Under the pieces are notes generated by a model. That model had not been told where the DNA came from and searched no databases. It was given only the letters and a program-made list of their open reading frames with translations. A program made the translations under genes and the position numbers. Positions 1-5,917 of a stretch of 10,666 nucleotides of DNA are shown here, in pieces. The DNA is from Deltaproteobacteria bacterium (GTDB lineage Bacteria > Desulfobacterota > Desulfobacteria > Desulfobacterales > SG8-13), in assembly GCA_030670715.1 (NCBI GenBank), contig DAOVBC010000053.1:1-10666 (forward strand), in the 5' to 3' direction. Numbering within the stretch: the first letter of the stretch is position 1; every line of letters begins with the position of its first letter.

Positions 1-75
1 TGGAATATTTCTCCGGTTCTACACGTATAATATCAATCAGGTAGATGTATTTGTGGTGGTTTTTTCAACAAGAAA

Positions 76-393
76 TCACATGCATTGATTTTTGAAAACG
101 GTTAATAATCTCCTGTTCGCGGTATAAATTGCCAGGCCAAAAATTTCTTCCCAGCCTGCAGCTGTAAGACTAAGACATGAATCGATGACTTCTTTGGATC
201 TGCCGTCAAGTACTCTTTGATAGCATTTTTCACAAAGGATAACACCTTGAGTGATTACCAGCGAATTTAAATTCATATAATGCTGTACCACATCATTTAT
301 GTGTTTAAAATGTTTGCAGATCAACCATTCAGAATCCTCTTCAATGTCAGGATCAATCATAAAGAAGGGCTCACCATCAGCAAATGCCACCAT
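76..393 (-). CDS. Small Cys/His-containing protein of unknown function (105 aa)
   Basis: I do not recognise a family. The protein is soluble: there is no signal peptide and no long hydrophobic run. The N-terminal third is acidic (PDIEED, residues 15-20). Cys26 and His28 (CKH) and the pair Cys54/Cys57 (CEKC) could together bind a metal such as zinc; this is inferred from spacing only. Two more cysteines are at 73 and 104. The ATG at 393 is preceded by a purine-rich GGAAAGG about nine bases upstream, which supports this start. The gene begins 29 bases after the stop of the 35-residue membrane protein and reads in the same direction as that gene and the receiver protein, so it is probably the last gene of a three-gene unit. 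I see no terminator in the 75 bases downstream. Coding is likely from the length, the ribosome binding site and the tight packing; the function is unknown. Confidence 0.6.
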   Translation of the reverse strand: MVAFADGEPFFMIDPDIEEDSEWLICKHFKHINDVVQHYMNLNSLVITQGVILCEKCYQRVLDGRSKEVIDSCLSLTAAGWEEIFGLAIYTANRRLLTVFKNQCM

Positions 394-422
394 CAGTAAA
401 TACCTTTCCTTTTTGAAAGAGT

Positions 423-530
423 TCAGTCGTCAATCCAGTTTTCGGCTGCAAATTTTGCTAAATAAATTAGATATATTATAACCGCTACGATTGCGACGAT
501 CAGGATACATTTTGCGATTATTCCGATCAT
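423..530 (-). CDS. Small single-span membrane protein (35 aa)
   Basis: A 35-codon reading frame starts with ATG at 530 and ends with TGA at 423-425. The product begins MIGIIAKCILIV and has one strongly hydrophobic segment (about residues 8-25, rich in Ile, Val, Ala and Leu), then a short tail ending ENWIDD. Lys7 and Lys26 flank the segment and the acidic C-terminus follows, so one transmembrane helix is expected; orientation is not certain. A GGAGG lies nine bases upstream of the ATG. The gene sits 19 bases after the receiver gene's stop and 29 bases before the start of the 105-residue gene, all on the minus strand. This spacing is typical of an operon. No family is recognised. The alternative is a chance frame, but a good ribosome binding site, a clean hydrophobic profile and a snug fit between two genes together make that less likely. 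Confidence 0.65.
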   Translation of the reverse strand: MIGIIAKCILIVAIVAVIIYLIYLAKFAAENWIDD

Positions 531-539
531 TTTTCTTCG

Positions 540-544
540 CCTCC
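540..544 (-). promoter_or_regulatory. Shine-Dalgarno site of the 35-aa membrane protein
   Basis: GGAGG on the minus strand, nine bases before the ATG at 530. It is the main argument that this very short frame is translated. It lies just upstream of the small gene, directly after the receiver gene's stop. Confidence 0.6.
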
Positions 545-549
545 GACAC

Positions 550-957
550 CTATAAATAACTGTTCATTTCCTTTTGTATTTTTATATGCCTTGAAATAAT
601 TTCAAGAAACTCCCCAAATGGAAAGGGCTTTTCAATGATGTCATCAACAACGGATCCGATTGCCTTCGGAACCCGAGTCAGGTCCCTATAGTTTGTAATC
701 AAGATTTTAACGGCCTCCGGATTTAAGCTTTTCACACGTTTAAAAAACCCTAACCCACTGCTCCGGAGCAACTCAAGCTCGCTCGCTATGACATCAAAAT
801 TTTCTTTTTCTAACAGATGAATCCCTTTTTCATCCGATTCAACTACAATCAGAACACAACCTCTGCTTTTAAAAAACTTCTGAAAAGCATCGGCAATAAA
901 CGGGTCATGTTCAGCCAACAATATTTTTAAATTGGATAGCTTCAAAATACGGTCCAC
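550..957 (-). CDS. Stand-alone response-regulator receiver domain with Glu in place of the phospho-Asp (135 aa)
   Basis: A single CheY-like receiver domain with no output domain. The start is placed at GTG 957 because a GGAGG lies four bases upstream; the in-frame ATG at 1023 has no such site and would add 22 residues unrelated to receivers. With this numbering the acidic pocket reads AEHDP (15-19), so the usual second Asp is His17. The phospho-acceptor strand reads DVIASELEL (55-63), placing Glu60 (codon GAG) where Asp is expected. The switch Thr88 (ILIT) and the conserved Lys110 (IEKPF) are kept. From family knowledge, Asp-to-Glu at this site normally prevents phosphorylation and sometimes mimics the phosphorylated state, so this is probably a pseudo-receiver acting by protein contact. 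No histidine kinase is next to it; it leads a likely operon with the 35-aa and 105-aa genes. Confidence 0.85.
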   Translation of the reverse strand: MDRILKLSNLKILLAEHDPFIADAFQKFFKSRGCVLIVVESDEKGIHLLEKENFDVIASELELLRSSGLGFFKRVKSLNPEAVKILITNYRDLTRVPKAIGSVVDDIIEKPFPFGEFLEIISRHIKIQKEMNSYL

Positions 958-961
958 TTTT

Positions 962-966
962 CCTCC
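962..966 (-). promoter_or_regulatory. Shine-Dalgarno site that decides the receiver gene start
   Basis: GGAGG on the minus strand followed by AAAA and then GTG at 957. It favours the GTG start over the upstream ATG at 1023, which is preceded only by A/T-rich sequence. Confidence 0.65.
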
Positions 967-1029
967 GGTCTTAATGAAAATAGAAAGTAATACTACACTT
1001 ATCTGCAATGGCTGTGCCAGCATCTTATA

Positions 1030-1058
1030 ATTTTATAAATTTATTTTTATTTCAGCAA
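1030..1058 (-). promoter_or_regulatory. Possible sigma-70 promoter for the receiver operon
   Basis: On the minus strand TTGCTG (1053-1058) and TAAAAT (1030-1035) are separated by 17 bases. The -10 matches the consensus at five of six positions, the -35 at only three. The region is very AT-rich, so a chance match is quite possible. The predicted start site would give a leader of about 65 bases before GTG 957. Confidence 0.3.
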
Positions 1059-1246
1059 CTTAAGACAGAATAAACAAAAAATGATCTGTTTAAGGAAGGC
1101 TTTGATTGGGTGATATGCCCCACAACCTGAGCCAAATGACCCAGACTGCCTTTCGCGATAGGGGGATAAAAAGAAAGCAGCCACGTGATTACCCTTTTTT
1201 CATTGGTGGTTTATGAACAGCTGTTGGGGGCTTCCGCCATCTTTCC

Positions 1247-1275
1247 TTGACAACACCGGCGGTTTGGCTTAAGAA
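1247..1275 (+). promoter_or_regulatory. Candidate promoter for the GerMN-EF-G unit
   Basis: A perfect -35 hexamer TTGACA (1247-1252) is followed after 17 bases by TAAGAA (1270-1275), a weak -10 matching three of six positions. It is the best plus-strand candidate in the spacer and would give a leader of about 95 bases including the 1327-1345 hairpin. Confidence 0.35.
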
Positions 1276-1375
1276 AACGGGTCTATTTTTAACGTGTTTT
1301 GATGTAGCATAGAACCGGCGGCCCCACCGGGGGTTATTTTCCCGGCAGGGCGAACATGCATGAATACGAGAAAAT

Positions 1376-1951
1376 ATGATCGTCAATGGACATGCAACAT
1401 ATTGGAGACGGCTGACGGTGCACACGGTCTGCGCCCTGACATGGCTCGCCGGTTGGGCCGCGATCGGAATAGCGGCCGGATCCGATCCCGAGATGACCGG
1501 CAAAACACCCGCAACTCGTACGCAGACGGAAAAGGCGGTCATCCACATTTATTTCGCCGCCAAAGATAATTCTTTTCTGCAGGCCGAGGAAAGGGTCATT
1601 GTTTCGCACGGTAACGCGGTCGATCTGGGCCGGCGCATTATCGAAGCGTTGATCAAAGGCCCCAGAACGGAATTGATGAGAACAATTCCCGCCGGCACAG
1701 ATCTCCGGGCTTTTTTCCTGACCCCCGGCGGTGCGGCTTACGTTGATTTGTCCGAAGCCGTAACGGAAAACCACCCGGGCGGAAGTAAATTAGAAATGAT
1801 GACGGTATATTCAATTGTAAATTCTCTGATATTGAATGTCCCGGAAATCGAATCGGTAAAAATCCTCATTGACGGACAGGAAGCGCTGACCCTGGCGGGC
1901 CATATCGATATACGGTTCCCGTTTAAGGCCGACATGCTGTTGATAAGATGA
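1376..1951 (+). CDS. GerMN-domain envelope protein (191 aa)
   Basis: The C-terminal two thirds is a GerMN domain (about residues 56-180), shown by IHIYFAAKDN (56-65), AEERVI (70-75), IIEALIKGP (88-96), AYVDLSEAV (121-129), NHPGGS (132-137), TVYSIVNSL (143-151) and ILIDGQE (163-169). The domain was named from Bacillus spore germination protein GerM but is widespread in non-sporulating bacteria, often in envelope proteins or joined to cell-wall amidases; its biochemical role is poorly known. The N-terminus has Arg11-Arg12 followed by a hydrophobic stretch (about 13-35) and then a polar linker, fitting a signal peptide or membrane anchor. No lipobox is seen. The ATG at 1376 has only a weak GAG five bases upstream; GTG at 1418 would remove the Arg pair and is less likely. 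Its TGA overlaps the ATG of the EF-G gene by four bases, so the two are probably translationally coupled. Confidence 0.88.
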   Translation: MIVNGHATYWRRLTVHTVCALTWLAGWAAIGIAAGSDPEMTGKTPATRTQTEKAVIHIYFAAKDNSFLQAEERVIVSHGNAVDLGRRIIEALIKGPRTELMRTIPAGTDLRAFFLTPGGAAYVDLSEAVTENHPGGSKLEMMTVYSIVNSLILNVPEIESVKILIDGQEALTLAGHIDIRFPFKADMLLIR

Positions 1952-3981
1952 GTAAAAAAATAAAAATCAACCATATTAGAAACATCGGCATCATCGCACA
2001 TATCGATGCCGGCAAAACGACCGTTACCGAACGGGTGTTGTACTATACCGGCCGCTCTCATAAAATTGGCGAGGTGCACAACGGCGAAGCCGTGATGGAT
2101 TGGATGCCGGATGAGCAGGAAAGGGGTATTACCATCACATCGGCGGTGACAACGTGCCACTGGAAGGACAGCCAGATTCAGATCATCGATACCCCCGGAC
2201 ACGTCGATTTTACCATGGAAGTCGAAAGATCACTGAGGGTTTTGGACGGTGCCATCGGTGTTTTCTGTGCGGTTGGCGGTGTGGAACCGCAGTCCGAAAC
2301 GGTATGGCACCAGGCTGATAAATACCAGGTCCCGAAGATTGCATTTGTAAACAAGCTTGACCGTATCGGTGCCGATTTTTTTGGTACTGTAGAAATGATG
2401 AAGGAGCGGCTCAACGCGCATCCTCTGATTATGCAGCTGCCGGTCGGCGCTGAGGACAATTTCGCCGGGGTCATTGATCTCATCGAAATGAAACATATCG
2501 TGTGGGACGATGATACACTGGGCGCCAGTTACCAGGCGATCGACATCCCCGATGAGTTCATCGAAAAGGCACACAAATACCGTGATCAGCTCATCGAAGC
2601 GGTCGCCGAACACGATGATGATATTATGGAAGCCTATCTGGCTGAAGCCCCCATAGATCCGGAAGATCTTTGCGCAGTTGTCCGCAAGGCGACAATTCAG
2701 CTGAAACTGGTACCGGTATTGTGCGGCGCGGCACTGAAAAACAAAGGAATACAACCCCTCCTGGATGCAATTGTCCGTTATCTTCCGAGCCCGGTGGATA
2801 TCCCCCCGATTCAGGGCCACAACCCGGACACCGGGGAAAGCCTCGAGTGCAAGGCGGTCGATACGAACCCGCTTGCGGCACTCATTTTTAAGGTGTCCAT
2901 GATCGAAGGGCGAAAACTCTCCTATGTCAGGGTTTACAGCGGTCGCCTCAAGGCCGGTGAAGAAGTATACAACCCATCGCTGAAAAAAAAAGAAAAGCTT
3001 TCCCGTATCCTGCAAATGCACGCCAATAAACGCGAAAGGGTCGATACGGCAGGCGCCGGCAGTATTGTCGGTGTCGTGGGGCTAAAGCTCTCTTCAACCG
3101 GAGAGACCCTCTGCACCAGTGATCGTCCGGTTTTGCTGGAAAATATAGAGTTTTATGAACCGGTGATATCGGTTGCGGTGGAACCAAAGACGCATGCAGA
3201 TCAGGAAAAACTCGAGCAGGTGCTTGAAAAATTTGTCTTGGAAGATCCAACGCTGCGGGTCCGCAAGGATGAAGATACCGGGCAGACCATTCTGTCCGGA
3301 ATGGGAGAACTTCATCTTGAAGTCATCATTAGCCGCATGCAGCGTGAATTCAACACGCTGGTAAATGTTGGCAAGCCCCAGGTTGTCTATAGGGAAACCA
3401 TCAAAACCGAGGCCGAGGCTTCTGTTGTATTCGACAAGGAGATCACGGGACAGCGCCAGTTCGGCGATGTCACCCTCAGATTAAAACCGTTGGCCAGGGG
3501 TGCCGGTATCCGTTTCAAGTCTGAGGTGGCCGAAGAGACGATTCCGGCGGGATTTGTACCGGCAATCGAAAAAGGCGTGCGGGAATCCCTTGAAAGCGGT
3601 ACCCTGCTGGGATATCCGGTAGTTGATGTGGAAGCGGCGCTCACGGGCGGCTCATTCAAGGAGTCTCTCGGCACGGAACTGGCCTACACCGTTAGCGCGT
3701 CCATGGCGTGCAAAGAGGCACTGGCAAAAGGAGATGCCTATCTGCTCGATCCGATAATGAATGTGGAGGTGTTTGTTCCCGAAGCATTTGTGGGAGACGT
3801 AATCGGTGATTTGAATGCCCGTAACGGTAAAATTGAAGCCATCGAGTCCCAGATGGGCACGCAGGTGATAAAAGCCACCGTACCGCTGGCCCGCATGTTC
3901 GGATATTCTACCTCGCTTCGTTCGGCAACTCAGGGACGGGGAACCTTTACGATGCAGTTTTCACATTTTGATCGGGCGTAA
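1948..3981 (+). CDS. fusA: Elongation factor G paralogue (accessory type, 677 aa)
   Basis: A translational GTPase with the full five-domain EF-G layout. G motifs are intact: AHIDAGKTT (17-25), RGITIT (59-64), DTPGHVDFT (81-89), NKLD (135-138) and CGAALKNKG (259-267). Domain III shows SGMGELHLEVI (450-460), and the C-terminus has GYSTSLRSATQGRGTFTM (652-669). It is a little shorter than canonical EF-G (about 690-705). Domain IV differs: the usual GGRGQYGHV loop is TGQRQFGDV (500-508), and the tip motif GSYHDVDSSE is replaced by GSFKESLGTE (568-577), so the conserved tip His is Lys571. In canonical EF-G that His contributes to translocation. The gene is not beside rpsL, rpsG or tuf, where main fusA normally lies. 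I infer an accessory EF-G (EF-G II or spdEFG-like); the subfamily needs a tree. Translation probably depends on coupling to the upstream GerMN gene. Confidence 0.9.
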   Translation: MSKKIKINHIRNIGIIAHIDAGKTTVTERVLYYTGRSHKIGEVHNGEAVMDWMPDEQERGITITSAVTTCHWKDSQIQIIDTPGHVDFTMEVERSLRVLDGAIGVFCAVGGVEPQSETVWHQADKYQVPKIAFVNKLDRIGADFFGTVEMMKERLNAHPLIMQLPVGAEDNFAGVIDLIEMKHIVWDDDTLGASYQAIDIPDEFIEKAHKYRDQLIEAVAEHDDDIMEAYLAEAPIDPEDLCAVVRKATIQLKLVPVLCGAALKNKGIQPLLDAIVRYLPSPVDIPPIQGHNPDTGESLECKAVDTNPLAALIFKVSMIEGRKLSYVRVYSGRLKAGEEVYNPSLKKKEKLSRILQMHANKRERVDTAGAGSIVGVVGLKLSSTGETLCTSDRPVLLENIEFYEPVISVAVEPKTHADQEKLEQVLEKFVLEDPTLRVRKDEDTGQTILSGMGELHLEVIISRMQREFNTLVNVGKPQVVYRETIKTEAEASVVFDKEITGQRQFGDVTLRLKPLARGAGIRFKSEVAEETIPAGFVPAIEKGVRESLESGTLLGYPVVDVEAALTGGSFKESLGTELAYTVSASMACKEALAKGDAYLLDPIMNVEVFVPEAFVGDVIGDLNARNGKIEAIESQMGTQVIKATVPLARMFGYSTSLRSATQGRGTFTMQFSHFDRA

Positions 3982-3997
3982 ACGACCTTCCCGGCCG

Positions 3998-4102
3998 TTT
4001 ATACCGCTTTTCATAATTATGTTCCGAAATACGGAATTGCGGTATAAGTGGTTGTAGAAAAAAACGTTGGAATACCGGAACATTTTTTTGACAACCACTA
4101 TA
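3998..4102. repeat. 105-bp bipartite hairpin repeat, copy A
   Basis: Matches copy B at 10163-10267 with four mismatches in 105 positions and no gaps. It has two adjoining stem-loops. Hairpin 1 (4000-4046) has outer arms TATACCGC/GCGGTATA and an inner TTCCG/CGGAA stem. Hairpin 2 (4047-4099) has a long stem of about 21 pairs beginning AGTGGTTGT and ending ACAACCACT, with one bulge and a ten-base loop. It fills most of the 129-base gap between the convergent EF-G and M48 genes, starting 16 bases after the EF-G stop and ending eight before the M48 stop, so it may act as a two-way terminator or mRNA end protector. Looks like a MITE- or REP-like dispersed element; no transposase is nearby. Confidence 0.85.
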
Positions 4103-4110
4103 TTCCAGTG

Positions 4111-5535
4111 CTACCCTTTGTTAGTCTTAATAGTTTTTAGGGCCTCATCGATCTTCGCCAGTCGATCTTCCAGTTCTTTGCGCCGATCAGGGTCCTCAGT
4201 TTTTTTCAGAGCCAGGGCGAACTGAATCCGGGCGTTTCGCAGCTCTCTTTTTTTCAGGTAATATATCCCCAAAGTATAGTGGGCATCGGCGAGTTTACCC
4301 TGAGCACCGTAAGCCTTTCCGAGAAAATAATACACCTGTTTGTTGGCGAGGCCTCTATTCAGCAGGGCTTCAAATGCTGTCTCGGCCTGTGCAGGATAGC
4401 CCAGCTCCAGTTGTGTGCGTCCGATGTAATAAAGGCCCTCCGGATTATCCGAAGATATACTCAATGCACTTTCGAGGGTGTTTTTTGCTTCCGGGTAACG
4501 TCCCGCCAGAAAGTAAACCCGGCCCAAAGCGGTTAATATTTCCGGACTGAATGCGTCAAGCTCCAGCGCCCTTTTCAGAACGGTGACCGCATCCTGCAGG
4601 TTGCCGGCTCTTGCAAGGGTCAATCCGTAACCGTAGCGGTCGATAACATTGTCGGGGTTTTTCTCCACAGCCGACTTAAATTTCCTCAGGGCAAGACTCT
4701 CGTCGGTATAAAGCGCCACGATCCGGGCATGGGCGATCTTAAAGTCACGTGACTCTTTCCGGGCGACGGCCTTGGATTCTCTTTGGTTTCTTTCCAGAAA
4801 TGTGTCGATATAAGCCAGACGATCCTCCACAGCCGGGTGAGTCATCAGGTAGGACGGCACCGTCTCGGATCCGAACCACTGTTTTGATCGGATTTTATTG
4901 AGCGCCACCTGAAGACCACGACCATCATAGCCGGCCTTGGTCAGGTAAACCAGGCCGATCTGGTCGGCCTGCACTTCGTCTGCCCGGCTGTAAGCAAGCA
5001 TCGCGGATTGGCCGGCCGCCATCGAACCCACTGTTAAAGCACTGGCAGCCTGTCCGGCCCCGGCAACACCCAGAAGGATACCCGCGGCGACCCCGGCCAA
5101 GGTGGCCATGTTGACCTTTTTCGAGCGATCGATTTTCTGGGAGATGTGCCGGCAAAAGACGTGGGAGATTTCATGAGCAAGGATGCCGGCCAGTTCCGCC
5201 TCATCGTCCATAGCAGCTATCAGCCCGGAATATATAAAAATATGACCGGCCGGTGTGGCGAACGCATTGTAAACGTCCTCTTTGACAACATAAAAATGGT
5301 AGGAAAAGGGCTGTTGCGGAAAATCTGCTACAAGTTTTTTACCAAGCCTGTTGATGTAATCGTTAATTACCGGATCATCGACAATATCCAGGTTTGCCGT
5401 GAGAAATTTCATATATTCACGGGCAAGTTCTTCCTCTTCTTTGATCGTAATACCTGAAGACAGATTCGGCGATAAAACACCTGAAATAAACATCGTCAGG
5501 GTGAATATGACACCTATTTTTTTTAAAACAGCCAT
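4111..5535 (-). CDS. BepA-like M48 metalloprotease with C-terminal TPR repeats (474 aa)
   Basis: Residues 1-28 form a signal peptide (basic MAVLKKIG, then a hydrophobic core), so the protein is exported. The M48 peptidase domain spans about 35-250: the zinc motif HEISH is at 121-125 with catalytic Glu122, the third zinc ligand is probably Glu187 in SRADEVQAD, and THPAVEDRL (232-240) is typical of this family. A hydrophobic, Gly/Ala-rich segment (145-180) lies between them. The C-terminal half (about 265-470) is tetratricopeptide-like, with repeated helical pairs such as NPDNVIDRYGYGLTLARAG. Length and layout match E. coli BepA (487 aa), a periplasmic protease/chaperone for outer-membrane proteins including LptD; that role here is inferred. 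The ATG at 5535 has GAGAGG six bases upstream. The gene is monocistronic, convergent with EF-G and divergent from parA. An alternative is a related YfgC/LoiP-type protease of another substrate range. Confidence 0.9.
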   Translation of the reverse strand: MAVLKKIGVIFTLTMFISGVLSPNLSSGITIKEEEELAREYMKFLTANLDIVDDPVINDYINRLGKKLVADFPQQPFSYHFYVVKEDVYNAFATPAGHIFIYSGLIAAMDDEAELAGILAHEISHVFCRHISQKIDRSKKVNMATLAGVAAGILLGVAGAGQAASALTVGSMAAGQSAMLAYSRADEVQADQIGLVYLTKAGYDGRGLQVALNKIRSKQWFGSETVPSYLMTHPAVEDRLAYIDTFLERNQRESKAVARKESRDFKIAHARIVALYTDESLALRKFKSAVEKNPDNVIDRYGYGLTLARAGNLQDAVTVLKRALELDAFSPEILTALGRVYFLAGRYPEAKNTLESALSISSDNPEGLYYIGRTQLELGYPAQAETAFEALLNRGLANKQVYYFLGKAYGAQGKLADAHYTLGIYYLKKRELRNARIQFALALKKTEDPDRRKELEDRLAKIDEALKTIKTNKG

Positions 5536-5917
5536 TCAGGCCTCTCGGCGACTTCGGGAAAATGATGTAATGGTAACCGGTTAAAACAAAATTTCCCTTG
5601 TACAAACGGAACCTGTCGTACAATCACAAATATCAAATTCTTATTGATTTAAGAGAGTTAAACAATTGCCCGACTGAATAAACATTATAGGATATAAACC
5701 TATAACAAGAACCGCCCTTAAACATTATAATATAAGAACGATTGATGCCGAAATCTATAGCCGGCATACTGAAAATCTAAAATTTATTAAAGCCGGAGCG
5801 CTTCAAACCCGGGCTTCATAATCGATAAAACCCGATTTTTCGGGCAAGTTCGATTTGTAAATATGGCACATTTTTAAACTCTTTTCAAACTTATCTTATT
5901 ATGTTAGGTTGCCGGCC
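5536..5917. other. AT-rich divergent region between the M48 gene and parA
   Basis: A 382-base non-coding spacer containing several small symmetric sites. TTGTAC (5598-5603) and GTACAA (5618-5623) form an inverted repeat near the M48 start. TTATAGG/CCTATAA (5685-5705) is a perfect inverted repeat. TAAACATTATA occurs twice, at 5679-5689 and 5719-5729, exactly 40 bases apart. ATGCCG (5745-5750) and CGGCAT (5762-5767) pair, and CCCGA/TCGGG form a small hairpin around 5831-5844. A consensus TATAAT is at 5726-5731 without a matching -35. No parS consensus and no gene are seen. Confidence 0.5.
5679..5729. promoter_or_regulatory. Possible operator: inverted repeat flanked by a direct repeat upstream of parA
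   Basis: The perfect inverted repeat TTATAGG-7 nt-CCTATAA (5685-5705) overlaps the first of two TAAACATTATA direct repeats (5679-5689 and 5719-5729). The 40-base offset is close to four helical turns, which would put two protein dimers on one DNA face. This is suggestive of a regulator site for parA or the M48 gene, but the sequence is AT-rich and no regulator is known. Confidence 0.25.

Larger units (their letters stand above)
1024..1375. other. Divergent intergenic region between the receiver operon and the GerMN gene
   Basis: A 352-base spacer (418 bases from the preferred GTG start at 957) with genes leaving in both directions. The left 60 bases are AT-rich and hold a weak minus-strand promoter candidate. 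The middle has a consensus TTGACA for the plus strand. The right end is GC-rich; just before the GerMN start, CCGGG (1327-1331) and CCCGG (1341-1345) can form a short hairpin with a nine-base loop. A 33-codon frame at 1115-1216 has no ribosome binding site and I do not call it. No RNA gene or known riboswitch is recognisable by eye. Confidence 0.5.

Noticed and set aside
955..1023. Longer receiver protein starting at ATG 1023
   Set aside because: No Shine-Dalgarno there, and the extra 22 residues lie outside the receiver fold; GTG 957 has GGAGG four bases upstream.
1115..1216. 33-codon plus-strand frame starting MPHNLSQM in the divergent spacer
   Set aside because: No ribosome binding site, no hydrophobic or conserved pattern and no packing with a neighbour, unlike the 35-aa frame at 423-530.
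1334..1774. 146-codon minus-strand open frame opposite the GerMN gene
   Set aside because: Shadow of the GerMN coding frame, which has recognisable conserved blocks.
2230..3021. 263-codon open frame on the minus strand inside the EF-G gene
   Set aside because: Antisense to a clearly conserved EF-G; composition gives no recognisable domain, so it is a shadow frame.
4743..4754. Perfect 12-bp palindrome AGTCACGTGACT with a CACGTG core, as a possible parS site about 1.2 kb from parA
   Set aside because: The parS consensus half is GTTTCAC; here the bases next to CAC do not match (AGTCAC), and the site lies inside the M48 coding sequence where CACGTG can arise by codon choice. ParB ChIP would be decisive.
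5897..5902. TATTAT just before parA as a -10 element
   Set aside because: No -35 at a suitable distance, and it would place the transcript start almost at the start codon.
5909..5917. TTG start for ParA three codons upstream of the ATG
   Set aside because: ATG 5918 gives the usual ParA N-terminus and a rarer start codon is not needed.
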